Shown: piece by piece, positions 1 through 10,401 of the stretch
How positions within the stretch are numbered: position 1 is the stretch's first letter
Layout of the letters: the number at the start of each line of letters is the position of its first letter
Virus record (IMG/VR): IMGVR_UViG_3300047458_000078
Span: 1 to 22,684 of that record
Reading direction: 5' to 3' (one strand)
Length of the DNA: 22,684 nt
DNA from: a virus
Position numbers and translations under genes: made by a program
The notes under the pieces: generated by a model
What the model saw: the letters and a program-made list of their open reading frames with translations, nothing else
What the model was told of the DNA's origin: nothing
Database searches by the model: none

Positions 1-162
1 TAGTCGTCTTAGCTGTGTTAGCTGCAATCGCTGAGTTAACAGAGTTTGCAATCTTATCTGCTGTAACTGCGTCATCTGCTATCTTAGCTGTAGTTACGTT
101 TGCATCTGTAATCTTTGCAGTTGTAACTGATCCGTTCTGTAATATTGCTGTTGTAACTGTGT
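1..162 (-). repeat. Short repeats of the VTTAKI type in the tail fibre
   Basis: Units of about 10 to 11 residues: NTVTTAILQ, GSVTTAKITD, ANVTTAKIADD, AVTADKIANS. The array continues to, and possibly past, the window edge. Such Val-Thr-x-x-Lys-Ile repeats are typical of fibrous phage proteins. Confidence 0.8.
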
Positions 163-2188
163 TATCGCTAGGTGTACCTATTCCGACTGTTGACCCGATT
201 GCAGTAACAAAAATACTAGCACCGTTGACAGGAGCGGAACCGAATATAATATCATTACCAACAAGGACGAAGCCTTCACTTGGCTGGCTTGATCCAGCGT
301 TAGGTTTCTGAACGACTCCATCGACACTAACAATAAGAGCTTGTGCTGACTGAGGTGCGTTACTAATTGTAAATCTATAAGCTGTTCCATTTGCTGTTGC
401 ACTGCCTCCACCTGTAGAAGATGAACTTGATAATGTACATATAAAGAAGTTACCTATAGCAGATGACTCTTCCCATGCAGAGTTTTGACTAGAGTAAACC
501 ATAAGCTTACTGTTAGTTGTATCATACCATAAGTCACCACCGTCTAGGGAAGATGTAGGTGCAGAAGCTGATACTCTGTATCTGTTTGAGAATGAGTTAA
601 CTGTAGCACTAATAGCCTGTATATCGGCTGCACTAGCTAATTGTTTGTGGAATGTATATGTATGTAAGGTTGTTGTTGTCTGTACCTGTAATCCACTGGT
701 TGCTGGTAAAGTCTGACTTTGTAATGAAGTAGGAAAACCAGTTATAGTTACAGTGTTACCAGATCCAGCACCATTAGATATAGTTGTTGTACCATTAGCA
801 GCTACTGCAAGACCAGTAGATAGTTGTGATATAGATACAACTGTACCAGCACCGTTGCTTGGGTCAGGGTTAGCTGTAGGAAAGCTAGTCTCGTTTGCTA
901 TAGCTACAAAACCACCAAGAGCATTTGTTACAGACAATACAAGGTCGTTTACCGCTTTAGATGTAGGAATACGAGTATCACTACTTGTAGTAACAGAAGT
1001 TTCTAGTGTTATACCGTCAAGCTGGTTTAGTTCTGCTGTAGTAGCTGTAAGAGCTGTACTATCAGCTAGTCTTGAAGCTGTACCAGATTGCATACCAGCT
1101 AGAGTTGTAAGTTCTCCATCCTGGATTTTGTCAGTTGTAACAGCGTTAGATTGTAAGTTAGCACTATCAACAGTAATGTCTGTGGGAAGTGCTCCACTAC
1201 CTAATTTAGCTAGGGTTACACTGTCATTTGCTAATTTAGAACCAGAAATGTCAGCACTAGCGTTTATATCAGCGTTAACAATAGTACCATCTACTATGTT
1301 TGCACTTGCTACAGTTATATCTGTAGGTAAAGCTCCACTTCCTAGTTTTGCTAAAGTAACACTATCATCTGCTAGTTTACTACCAGCTATATTTGCACTG
1401 CTATTTATATCAGCATTTACTATAGACCCATCTACAATATTAGCTGAGTTTACAGTTATACCACTAGGTAAATTACCAGTAGCAATTTTACTTTGTGATA
1501 TAGCTGCACTAGAGTTAATATCAGCATCTACAATAGAACTGTCTACTATATTGTTACTATTTATCTGTATTCCACTAGGTAGTGTTCCTGTAGCTATTTT
1601 ACTTTGAGCTATTGCTGCACTTGCGTTTATATCTGCATCAACAATACTACCATCTATAATCTTAGCACTGTTTACAAATGGTTGTGCTACACCATTAATA
1701 CTAGGTTGTACACCACCAAATATAGATCCTTCTAAATCTAATGCCTTATTTCTAGCATCTTGCCCTGTAAAGTTAGATTCAGTAGATGAATTGTTAAGGT
1801 CAGTAGCTCTAATTGTACTGCCACTAGCAAAGCTAGTATATGAACTATCTGCATCTCTTGTTCTACGCTCACAAAATACTACTGCCCCACTAGGTAGTGC
1901 AGAGTTAAATGTAATTGTATTGTTATCGCTGGATAGTGTGTAGTTGTATAAAGTTGCTCCCGCAGATACTGCAGGGAAATATAATCCATCTGTATTATTC
2001 ACCTGTGGGTGACTAGATTGTGCAGTACTACCAGTAGACTGGCGTAGCTGTAGAACTCTAGTACCACCCGACAATGTGACATAAACATCTAGATCATCTT
2101 GGTTATTCAGTTGTATGCTGACTGGACTAAATACAGTTGTAGTTGCATTAGTCGTAGCAGCGAATGATTTTTTAGTTGTAACTGCCAT
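1..2188 (-). CDS. 17: Tail fibre protein, T7 gp17-like N-terminus (3' end outside the window)
   Basis: Open from the ATG at 2188 to the window edge, at least 729 aa, with no stop. Residues about 1 to 150 resemble the T7 tail-fibre N-terminal domain that binds the tail nozzle (IQLNNQDDLDVYVTLSGGTR, SALPSGAVVFCERRTRDADS). A repeat region follows, with units such as NIVDGSIVNADINSSANIAG, then a TAELNQLDGITL segment and RIPTSKAVNDLV, both common in cyanophage fibres. At the edge 10- to 11-residue repeats of the type VTTAKIADDAVTADKIA begin. The distal receptor-binding part is missing. It starts 12 bases after the gp16 stop, without a clear ribosome site. Forward ORFs here are shadows of its repeat region. 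Confidence 0.93.
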   Translation of the reverse strand, partial: MAVTTKKSFAATTNATTTVFSPVSIQLNNQDDLDVYVTLSGGTRVLQLRQSTGSTAQSSHPQVNNTDGLYFPAVSAGATLYNYTLSSDNNTITFNSALPSGAVVFCERRTRDADSSYTSFASGSTIRATDLNNSSTESNFTGQDARNKALDLEGSIFGGVQPSINGVAQPFVNSAKIIDGSIVDADINASAAIAQSKIATGTLPSGIQINSNNIVDSSIVDADINSSAAISQSKIATGNLPSGITVNSANIVDGSIVNADINSSANIAGSKLADDSVTLAKLGSGALPTDITVASANIVDGTIVNADINASADISGSKLANDSVTLAKLGSGALPTDITVDSANLQSNAVTTDKIQDGELTTLAGMQSGTASRLADSTALTATTAELNQLDGITLETSVTTSSDTRIPTSKAVNDLVLSVTNALGGFVAIANETSFPTANPDPSNGAGTVVSISQLSTGLAVAANGTTTISNGAGSGNTVTITGFPTSLQSQTLPATSGLQVQTTTTLHTYTFHKQLASAADIQAISATVNSFSNRYRVSASAPTSSLDGGDLWYDTTNSKLMVYSSQNSAWEESSAIGNFFICTLSSSSSTGGGSATANGTAYRFTISNAPQSAQALIVSVDGVVQKPNAGSSQPSEGFVLVGNDIIFGSAPVNGASIFVTAIGSTVGIGTPSDNTVTTAILQNGSVTTAKITDANVTTAKIADDAVTADKIANSVNSAIAANTAKTT
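1170..1675 (-). repeat. Protein-level tandem repeats in the tail fibre shaft
   Basis: Four units of about 37 to 47 residues with the core (N/K)I(V/I)D(G/S)(S/T)IV(D/N)ADIN(A/S)SA. The last two units (47 aa each) share SVTLAKLGSGALPTDITV. Nucleotide sequences of the units differ at many synonymous positions while the protein is kept. Confidence 0.85.
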
Positions 2189-2200
2189 TGATAATCAATG

Positions 2201-5200
2201 TTATTTTGGTATGTTTAATAATCTATCTATTTCATCGTATCTACCTCGACCACCTAAATTCTTCTTAACTTTAGCTTCTTTTAATTTATCTGCAAACGTA
2301 GGATTTTCTCCTACCATTTTTAAATATGCCTCTCTTTTAGCTTTTCTAAATACTTTCTGAACCATTTTATAAAACTCTTGATCCTCTACTCTATATCCGT
2401 TACGTCTACGTAGTTGTAATTTTTTAAACTCTGCAAAACCATTTTTAAATGATTTAGAGTCAAATACTTTTTCTAAGTCTTTACGTAAACTACTCATAGA
2501 AATATACTTTTGCATCGTAGATCTTTCTTTAGAGGTAAGACGTAAACCTTTATAAGTTTTAGTTACTTCTGGTAAGTTATAACCCATTTCATATAGAGTT
2601 GTTTTTACAGAATCTCCAGATGTATTAGTAATAGCTACAGGTGATAAAAAGTTAAATGCACGTAGTAATGGTTGACTTCCTGGGGGCTCAAACTTAACAC
2701 CAGATCTATCTTTTGCAAGCATATCATATTTAGGAGGTACTAAAGATTTAAATAAAGCATCACGTTTAATCATCATTTCTAACATATTGTTAGCTTCTTT
2801 TTGATTAGCATCAAGTAAATCACCAATACTACCAATTAAAGCTGAGTATGGTAAACCTGATCTTGCAAATTTACCTCCTAATGTACTACCTTTGTTAAGT
2901 AAACCTTCGGGATCTAACACGGAAGCTAAGTCATCAACACCTGCAAGCATAGATTTATCAACTACAGCTGCAGCTGCCATAAATGTTAAAGTTTCTAATA
3001 GTTCTGTTTTTATATCTTCATCTAAAGCATGTTGATAATTAAACACGTTAGCTGCTGTTGCAATAACTGTGTTAAATGGTTCTATATCTCTGTAAGAAAC
3101 TAAAGTATTACCAATACGCATTGTATGTGGTTTAATACCTTCTTGTCTCCAAAGATCTCTCATCTCTTTATCACGAGGTAAGTCACCATAAATATTACCC
3201 ATTGCAGCTCCTATACTAGCCATAGCTACAATACTACTACCAACAGCTATTCTACCTTCCATCAAAGCTTTTTCAGCTGGTAAATCAGCTGCAGTAAGAC
3301 CATATTTTTCAAGGTTTTGTCCAGCCATTATATCACGATACCTTTTACTAAAAGCTTCTAAAGGTGTGTGTTGAACGGTAAGACGTATAGCATTATAACC
3401 TGTTCTAACAAATGGGAAGAACAACATACCCACAGGGTTGTTTTGTAAAGTTTCAAATGCTTTCATCCAGCCTTCAACATCTCGTGTCATAGTAGCTTCT
3501 CTACCAGCCATCAATGCTGCTTGGTCAGTTACGACCATCATGTTGCCATCACCCATTTTAAAAATTTGATCTGCAAATCTTTGTTCTTGGGCTCTTGCAT
3601 AATCAGTTAATTGATCTAAGGGTATACCTTTTTCTACACCTTCTTGTGCAGCTCTAATACGAGCTGTAAAACGACCTATCACTGTTCTAGCTGCAGCATC
3701 ACCTGCACCCATAGCATTTTGTGAATAACGCATTAAAGGACTTGTATTTAAATTAACAAGTGTGTTTAAACCTCTATACATCATTTTTTCACTAGGTGAA
3801 CCAAATTCCTCAGCATATTTACCTAACCGTTTAAAGTTTTGTAAATCTGTTGGTAAATCAAATCTACCTTGATAAGACATTTTTTTATTGTGTAGACCTT
3901 GTTGCCAGTTATATTTAAATACTTTCCAACTTTCTGAGTATGCTTTACCTATAGCATCTATAGTTGCAGCTGCTACAGCTTGTTGTGCTCTATCAGCTCC
4001 TCTACCAAACTTAGCACCCGCATACATCATAAAGGGTCTTAATACAGTAATTAAATTAGTACCTACTACAGCCCTGATAGGTGTTTTAGGTGAACTAAGT
4101 ATAGAATTATAGTATACAGAGGCTAATTCTCTCAATACTTGTGACGGTATCTTTTGACCATTAACCATACCACCTAAACCTAAACGTGCTTTTAAGTAGT
4201 TTTGCATCATAGATAAAGACGTTACACGACCATCTGTTATAGAATATATTTCAGCTAATTGTTTTGCTTGGCGTTTATTACCATTTTTAATTAGCTCTTT
4301 CATATGTTGTGTAAATGTCTTCTCTTCTTCTATAATCTCTTTTAATTTTTTACCCAATTTTGCTTGGGCTGCCTGTGGAAATATACCTCTACCTTTTTGT
4401 ACTTCTAACGCATTACCTGTCATATATGCAACTTTTTTCATCTCAACCATTGCAATCTGTAAATGGTCAAGGATGTCCATTGCTTGTCTAGTTGCATTAG
4501 CACCTTTAGGTAACATTGTAACACCTGTACCTATATCAGCTGCTTTTTTTAACATGTAGTGTGTAGCTAGTGTTAAAGCATTTTTCATCTGAGGTGTAAT
4601 AGTTATAACCTTGTCACCGTCAAAATCCCAAAATATAAAGTTTTTACGTCCTGCTATATCACTAACATCTAGTTTCTTTGTACCAAGATCTGCGTTTAGA
4701 TACCGTGTCAAAGCCTGTTGACCTTCTGTTCCACCTATACCTATAATGTCAATAATTTCTTGAGCTGCAGCAATTTGCATCTCTCGTATTTCATTAAACG
4801 GCATAGCATTGTCAATCTGCCTAAATGCTTGCTCAGTAATGTTGTCCATGATTTCTGTAGCAAACTTACGTAAACCTGCATCATCTTGGGTCATTCTACG
4901 TGTATGAGCATTAGTAGACATGTTAGTAGAACCTACTGGTCTGCCTTCACGTCTAAAGTTTTTAGTAGACTCATTAACATATTCTACATATGGATTATCA
5001 GTATCAGTTGATTGACGATAATCAGCTCTTTCAGTTTGACTAAATTTTTGAGGGTTAACATCTGGATCAGGTTTACGGAATCTATTAGCTCGTTCCTGTG
5101 CAGCACTCATGCCTTGTTCTGGTAGCCAAGGGTCATTAGCAGATCTACCTTTTCTAAATGCAAGGTCGATGTAATCTTGTAGAGTAACATTTTCAGTAGT

Positions 5201-7108
5201 TGTTCTACCTAACTCTAACTGATTTGCAGGATCCCAGTATATTTGTACTTGATGTTTACGTTTACCTTTACCAGCATATAAACCACCTTGGTGAGTATAT
5301 CCACCAAAACCTTCTTTTTTTAGACGATCTTCAATTATTTGTAATATACTTTCTGCATGTTCATATGAATACATATCATAATCATAGGTAGCAATTTTTC
5401 TACTTACTCTAATAAATTCACCAAGAGTTACATTTTCTCTACCTAACTCTGCTAAAGTATCAGAAACTACTGCAGCATCATCATGTCTTAAAGTACCATC
5501 TGGTAATGTTTGTTCTTTAAGATAATCATCTAACTCTTTATATATAAGGGGACTCATATCTTCATCAAGATCATAAAACTTTACTTCTTGTTTTTGTCTT
5601 GTTTTGTATACTAACGGGTCAGTTAATTCTGCTCTAGTACTTTTAATATTTTTCTTTTTATATTTATTAGCAGTAATTATATCATCTGTGGTGTAAAAAC
5701 CGTACCCAAATAATCCTGGTTTAGCCTCACCGTAGTAAGCATCACCGTCATATGGCCCTTGTAATTTATCTATTTCAGTAGCAGTACCATGATAATATGT
5801 ACCTTTACCACGAGTGTCAGTTATACGATTTTCTGCTTTAATGACACGATCTGCTTCACCTTTACCCGTCACAGGATCTATGTTATCAGGATCACCTTTT
5901 ATAGTAATATCCTTGTTTAACTCTTCCCCCGCAAACAGTCGTTGGGCTTCTTCGTAATCTTCTTCTGTCAGATGTTTTCTTAAATATAAATCTAAATTAT
6001 CTACATCTTCTGAATTTCTAAAACCTTTACCTTCGGCATAAGCTTTGTCAGCTTCTTTTTTAGCATTAATTATGTCATCTGTATCATTCTTACGAATGTA
6101 ATTATACATAACTCTATTACCTTCAGCATTAGCTGTAGTTATAGCTTCATCATAAAAATCTTTAATAACAAAGTTGTCACCTACAAGATCTTTAGATCTA
6201 GGTAAAAGTTTTTGATCTCCTGTGCCTTGTAGTAGTTTTTGTTCTTCTATAAGTTCTTTTGCTTTTTTAGTAGCAGCAAACTTACCTTTTAAAAAACCTA
6301 CTAAAGCATGGCCTACAAGGTTTACACCAGCTCCAGCTGTAACTGATTTGATTCTAGCAGACCAAGGATTATCTTCTTCATTTACAGACAATGCTTCACT
6401 AAATGGAATCATTGGTGCATATTGATCTATAAGGTTTGCTATGTTGCTTTCTTCACTATCATTCATAATAAAGTCAGCCATACCACCTTCACCTGCTATT
6501 TTAGCAAATTTTGCTGCTCTAGGGTTTGTTAAAAATTGTATGGGTTTACTACCAGCTTTAAATCGCTGTGCAGCTCCTGCTAGCTTTGTACCAGCACTCA
6601 ACCCTTTCATAGCACCACTAGCAGCAATACCTGCCTTTGCAGCAGCTCCTGCCTTAGCAGTCAATACAGCTAAAATACCAAACTCTGTCATACCCCGCAT
6701 CAGTTTACCAAGACCTGTTTTTGTCTCAGGTGTAAATTGATCTGGTATATCTATCCAGTTACCTTTTTCGTATCTATCACTAAAAGGATTTTCTTCTTCT
6801 TTTGTACCAAAACCAAACAAACTACCAGCTGCTAGACTAAGAGTGTCACCACTAAGATCTAAGAATGATCCTATACTTTCTGCAGCATCTACAGCACCAC
6901 CTAAAGGCACGGATACAATTTCTTGTAAAGCCCTGCCTGGCCCGTCAGCTATAAATCCTTGGTCTTGTTCTTGTTGTTTTTGTTCAGCTTCAATCGCTTT
7001 GTTGACGTTTCTTTCCTCTAAAAACTCTTTACCTAACTCATTAAGCTCTTCATACTGTTTGTCAGTTGGCATATCATATGAGGAAATTGGTCTTAAACTG
7101 TCAGTCAT
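2201..7108 (-). CDS. 16: Internal virion protein D (gp16-like) with an ADP-ribosyltransferase-like segment
   Basis: 1635 aa; T7 gp16 is 1318 aa. It is the last core protein by position. The T7 N-terminal lytic transglycosylase, with its catalytic Glu, is not recognisable; residues 50 to 270 are instead Ala/Gly-rich and amphipathic with hydrophobic runs, suggesting membrane contact. Residues about 437 to 632 resemble the ADP-ribosyltransferase domain of large phage polyvalent proteins: TYYHGT (His440), KPGLFGYGFYTT (Tyr472) followed by an A-x-x-Y motif, and a C-terminal KHQVQIYWDPANQ segment. The third catalytic residue cannot be assigned. Further on, VYYNSILSSPKTPIRAVVGT is a pattern common to phage DNA-ejection proteins. 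Translation is probably coupled to gp15 through ATGA. Confidence 0.85.
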   Translation of the reverse strand: MTDSLRPISSYDMPTDKQYEELNELGKEFLEERNVNKAIEAEQKQQEQDQGFIADGPGRALQEIVSVPLGGAVDAAESIGSFLDLSGDTLSLAAGSLFGFGTKEEENPFSDRYEKGNWIDIPDQFTPETKTGLGKLMRGMTEFGILAVLTAKAGAAAKAGIAASGAMKGLSAGTKLAGAAQRFKAGSKPIQFLTNPRAAKFAKIAGEGGMADFIMNDSEESNIANLIDQYAPMIPFSEALSVNEEDNPWSARIKSVTAGAGVNLVGHALVGFLKGKFAATKKAKELIEEQKLLQGTGDQKLLPRSKDLVGDNFVIKDFYDEAITTANAEGNRVMYNYIRKNDTDDIINAKKEADKAYAEGKGFRNSEDVDNLDLYLRKHLTEEDYEEAQRLFAGEELNKDITIKGDPDNIDPVTGKGEADRVIKAENRITDTRGKGTYYHGTATEIDKLQGPYDGDAYYGEAKPGLFGYGFYTTDDIITANKYKKKNIKSTRAELTDPLVYKTRQKQEVKFYDLDEDMSPLIYKELDDYLKEQTLPDGTLRHDDAAVVSDTLAELGRENVTLGEFIRVSRKIATYDYDMYSYEHAESILQIIEDRLKKEGFGGYTHQGGLYAGKGKRKHQVQIYWDPANQLELGRTTTENVTLQDYIDLAFRKGRSANDPWLPEQGMSAAQERANRFRKPDPDVNPQKFSQTERADYRQSTDTDNPYVEYVNESTKNFRREGRPVGSTNMSTNAHTRRMTQDDAGLRKFATEIMDNITEQAFRQIDNAMPFNEIREMQIAAAQEIIDIIGIGGTEGQQALTRYLNADLGTKKLDVSDIAGRKNFIFWDFDGDKVITITPQMKNALTLATHYMLKKAADIGTGVTMLPKGANATRQAMDILDHLQIAMVEMKKVAYMTGNALEVQKGRGIFPQAAQAKLGKKLKEIIEEEKTFTQHMKELIKNGNKRQAKQLAEIYSITDGRVTSLSMMQNYLKARLGLGGMVNGQKIPSQVLRELASVYYNSILSSPKTPIRAVVGTNLITVLRPFMMYAGAKFGRGADRAQQAVAAATIDAIGKAYSESWKVFKYNWQQGLHNKKMSYQGRFDLPTDLQNFKRLGKYAEEFGSPSEKMMYRGLNTLVNLNTSPLMRYSQNAMGAGDAAARTVIGRFTARIRAAQEGVEKGIPLDQLTDYARAQEQRFADQIFKMGDGNMMVVTDQAALMAGREATMTRDVEGWMKAFETLQNNPVGMLFFPFVRTGYNAIRLTVQHTPLEAFSKRYRDIMAGQNLEKYGLTAADLPAEKALMEGRIAVGSSIVAMASIGAAMGNIYGDLPRDKEMRDLWRQEGIKPHTMRIGNTLVSYRDIEPFNTVIATAANVFNYQHALDEDIKTELLETLTFMAAAAVVDKSMLAGVDDLASVLDPEGLLNKGSTLGGKFARSGLPYSALIGSIGDLLDANQKEANNMLEMMIKRDALFKSLVPPKYDMLAKDRSGVKFEPPGSQPLLRAFNFLSPVAITNTSGDSVKTTLYEMGYNLPEVTKTYKGLRLTSKERSTMQKYISMSSLRKDLEKVFDSKSFKNGFAEFKKLQLRRRNGYRVEDQEFYKMVQKVFRKAKREAYLKMVGENPTFADKLKEAKVKKNLGGRGRYDEIDRLLNIPK

Positions 7109-10100
7109 GAGTCAAGTCCTAAATACTTTCTAATATTAGTTATAATGTATATATCTCTTTCTTTTCTAAGTTTATCTATATTTTTGTTAGTTGATTTTTC
7201 TAATCTGTCAGAATTTTGTTCATTCCAATCATTTCTAAATTGTAACACAGGTGAATCTTGGTAAACAATATCTTTGTTACCGTCATACTTTTCTTGAGCT
7301 ATCAACATATTAACAAGGTTATTGTAGTCAACCCTATCAGTAATTGGAGATATGGTTACACCATTTATTATCTTTTCATTTACTCTGTTAAGGTTTTCCC
7401 ATTTTCTAACTTTGTTATTCCATTTATCCCATAAAGGATTATGTGAAACACTATTACCAAAGAAACCATCACTCTTAATTACTATATCTTTAGGTGGTTC
7501 CATATCTTTTAATAACTTATATATAGATGCGTTTCTGTCAAAGTCTTTAAAGTTTACACCAGATGTCTCGTCAAGATCAAGTAAATTTTCTAATACAAGA
7601 TTAGGTTCAAGATTGTATTTTTCTTCAAACTTAGTTAAGTCTCTAGAATTAGATACACTAAGACTATCTTTATTATACTTACCAAGAAGTTTACTTGTAT
7701 CACCTGAGTAGTAACCATCAAGTACATCAAAAGCATAATCAGACTTATCGTTATCTATATTATCATATATACTACCTTCACCATAATCATTCATAGAACC
7801 TTCACCAAATCTCATACCAGTAGCTACCATAAGAATAGCTTGGTTTTTATCATTGGTTTGACTAACTGCCTGTTTAAGTAAATGATTAATTTGTAAACGA
7901 TGTACTTTTTCACGAACTAGGGCATCATTATCATAATCCCCTTTATCAATACCTTCTCTTTCTAACACTGAGATTAAATCACCTTCAAATACAGGATTTT
8001 CAATATTTACTACAATAGAATTAGCAAGTGTATTAAGATCAATAGCACCTAATTCATCTATAGCTCTTGAGAATCCTTCAGCATCACTAGAAAATACTTT
8101 AGCTAAATGCTTATATTTATCTTTTACAGCTGTATGTACTGCCTGTAGTTCTGGAGAAAAGTCTGATAATGGTATATCTTCTAAACCATGTTTACGTCTT
8201 TGTAAGTTTAAAACATCAATAGCTGTATATCCTGTTTCACTAAACTCTGCTATTTGCATAAGTGATCTATCTAAAAAACTAATTTTACCAGTTCCCTTAT
8301 CATACTCTGGAGTAAGTAAAGAACTATTTTTTGGTATAATAATTTCGTTTCTAATATGATCCCCGTCAGGTGCATATTCTTGTAGTACATCTAACTTTTC
8401 GCTAGCTGCTGTACCATCGGCTAATATGTTACCTATTTTTTCATTAGCAGGGATAATACTTGGATTCATTAATGCACTTGTAAAACCTTCTGCATCTGTT
8501 GCAAAAATACCTGTACCTGTTGTTAATTCTGATTCAGCTTGTGCTATTGCGTTTGCTAAAGCAACCTCTGGATTATCACCATTAAGATAATTTGCACCAG
8601 CTAATTTTAATACATATGCTTTTGCACCATCTTCAGCTGCACCAAGTTTAATATCATCGCCAGTCTCAGTAAGGCTAGTTCTAAGTTTACTTGTAATAGT
8701 ACCATTTATATCTTTAAGACTATTATCTACTAATGTACCCCACGTTTCACTACCCATCTCTGACCAAATATGGCTTGTTTTATATTTATACTTACCACCA
8801 TTCTTTTTATGATCTTCTAATATGTCACTTCTAAATGTGGCATCAAATCCAATTAAATCTTCATTTGTAACGTAACCATTTTTACCTACTAATTCATTAT
8901 ACTTTACACGAGATGCTTTATTATTTAATTCAATAGGATCAAAATTAGCAAGTTTTTGTATTGTAGGTATTAAATCTATATCATCGTAACGATCATTACT
9001 TAACATACCTAGACCTATTTCTTTAATGTCCATTATAGTATATGGAGCACCAGTATCTTCATTTATAACATTATTATAATATAAATTTTGAGATTGTTTA
9101 ATTTTTAATTGGACTTCAGCTTTTAGACTTTCATCTATTTTCTGTTGATTTAATCTAGTTTTATTATTATGGTCAATAAGTAATTGGTCAAGATCTAAGT
9201 CTCCTGCCATTAAAGTTTCTAAATCACCAGTCATACCAGCCATTTCAAAACCATTTTCCATTTTTAAAAACTCTACATAGTCGGCTGCTGATTCTGGATC
9301 AAGAGCAGATAATGCACTTTTTATACCTTCAATAAGTCTTGTTTTGTTAGCTTTAAATCTACTAACAGTAGAACCAATAAGAGCTTCACTTCCTGGCCCA
9401 TTTATTAATATATCATTAATAGAATCGACAACAGCTATAAGCTTAACGTCAACATATTTACCGTCTACTAACGGAACCTCTGGCCCAAAGTTTTCAGCTG
9501 CAGTGATAAGTTTATTAATTCTATCACTTTGTTCTGTTTCACCAGTTCTAGCTAACTCTTGTTTAAATTCTGCAGTTCTAAACTCTTGTGTAGATTTTAC
9601 AACACTTGCAGTAAGATAAGAATTTCTAACTGTATCTGCAGCACCAAACGGGTTGTTGTTTGCAATGTATTGATCTTCTACATGGTTCTCAATTTCTTTT
9701 TTATGATCTGAGTTAAGAACTGTGTAGTAATCATTTATCTTATATTCAGTACCATCACGAGTTGTAAATGTATTTTCATTATTTGATAATTCATCAATAA
9801 GATGTGCTTTGTAGCCTTGAGCTGCTTCTTGTAGTTGAGCTCTTACAAAACCCCAACGTACATTAGCACCCATTTTTCTAACATTAAGTGCTTTTAATTT
9901 ATCTTGTAATGATATATTTTCTTGGTTTTGTCTGTCAAGAAATGCCTCAGTAGATTCATTAATCTTTTGAGACATGTTCTTAACTTTTTCATTTAACTCT
10001 TCTATTTCTTTTGCATCACCTTCTACTTCAGCTATAGCTTCTTCATCACCTGCTTCGTACCTTCTGTAAAGTTCTACACCTTCTTGACGCTTGGCATCAA

Positions 10101-10383
10101 TGTATCCTTTACCTACAGTTTTAGCAGCTGTATCTAAAAAGTCATTTAATGTATCACTAAATTTAGATAACTGTTGTATTTGAAATTTGTCGTTGCTGGT
10201 TTGTATACTGTCTTGTCTATCAAGTTCTCCTAGCTGATCCGTAGATGCAGCTGTAAACTCTTTGACAGTTTGTTTTCTTTGTGATTCTAACGCCTTAGCG
10301 TATTCTGCAAGATCTTTGTTGTCTTTTGTATTATAGACTCTCTTGCTATATGAGGAGTTTTTTGTACTACCTGAGTATGTCAT
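7105..10383 (-). CDS. 15: Internal virion protein C, T7 gp15-like
   Basis: 1092 aa, larger than T7 gp15 (747 aa). It is assigned by order (after gp14, before gp16), size and composition. The first 200 residues are strongly charged and helical, with coiled-coil character (EGDAKEIEELNEKVKNMSQK near 115 to 135; LDRQNQENISLQDKLKALNV near 145 to 165) and the RKMGANVRWGFVRAQLQEAA segment. The rest is mostly helical and Asn/Asp/Lys-rich. In T7 it is ejected and helps form the DNA channel across the periplasm with gp16. No enzymatic motif is seen. The stop overlaps the gp16 start by four bases (ATGA). Confidence 0.88.
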   Translation of the reverse strand: MTYSGSTKNSSYSKRVYNTKDNKDLAEYAKALESQRKQTVKEFTAASTDQLGELDRQDSIQTSNDKFQIQQLSKFSDTLNDFLDTAAKTVGKGYIDAKRQEGVELYRRYEAGDEEAIAEVEGDAKEIEELNEKVKNMSQKINESTEAFLDRQNQENISLQDKLKALNVRKMGANVRWGFVRAQLQEAAQGYKAHLIDELSNNENTFTTRDGTEYKINDYYTVLNSDHKKEIENHVEDQYIANNNPFGAADTVRNSYLTASVVKSTQEFRTAEFKQELARTGETEQSDRINKLITAAENFGPEVPLVDGKYVDVKLIAVVDSINDILINGPGSEALIGSTVSRFKANKTRLIEGIKSALSALDPESAADYVEFLKMENGFEMAGMTGDLETLMAGDLDLDQLLIDHNNKTRLNQQKIDESLKAEVQLKIKQSQNLYYNNVINEDTGAPYTIMDIKEIGLGMLSNDRYDDIDLIPTIQKLANFDPIELNNKASRVKYNELVGKNGYVTNEDLIGFDATFRSDILEDHKKNGGKYKYKTSHIWSEMGSETWGTLVDNSLKDINGTITSKLRTSLTETGDDIKLGAAEDGAKAYVLKLAGANYLNGDNPEVALANAIAQAESELTTGTGIFATDAEGFTSALMNPSIIPANEKIGNILADGTAASEKLDVLQEYAPDGDHIRNEIIIPKNSSLLTPEYDKGTGKISFLDRSLMQIAEFSETGYTAIDVLNLQRRKHGLEDIPLSDFSPELQAVHTAVKDKYKHLAKVFSSDAEGFSRAIDELGAIDLNTLANSIVVNIENPVFEGDLISVLEREGIDKGDYDNDALVREKVHRLQINHLLKQAVSQTNDKNQAILMVATGMRFGEGSMNDYGEGSIYDNIDNDKSDYAFDVLDGYYSGDTSKLLGKYNKDSLSVSNSRDLTKFEEKYNLEPNLVLENLLDLDETSGVNFKDFDRNASIYKLLKDMEPPKDIVIKSDGFFGNSVSHNPLWDKWNNKVRKWENLNRVNEKIINGVTISPITDRVDYNNLVNMLIAQEKYDGNKDIVYQDSPVLQFRNDWNEQNSDRLEKSTNKNIDKLRKERDIYIITNIRKYLGLDS

Positions 10384-10401
10384 AACCTTAGTTATTGTTA
10401 A

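Noticed and set aside
753-1607. A 284-codon forward ORF opposite the tail fibre
   Set aside because: It is the mirror of the fibre repeats: its Val/Ala/Leu-rich, repetitive translation follows from the repeat codons, and the minus frame is open across the whole region with recognisable fibre motifs.
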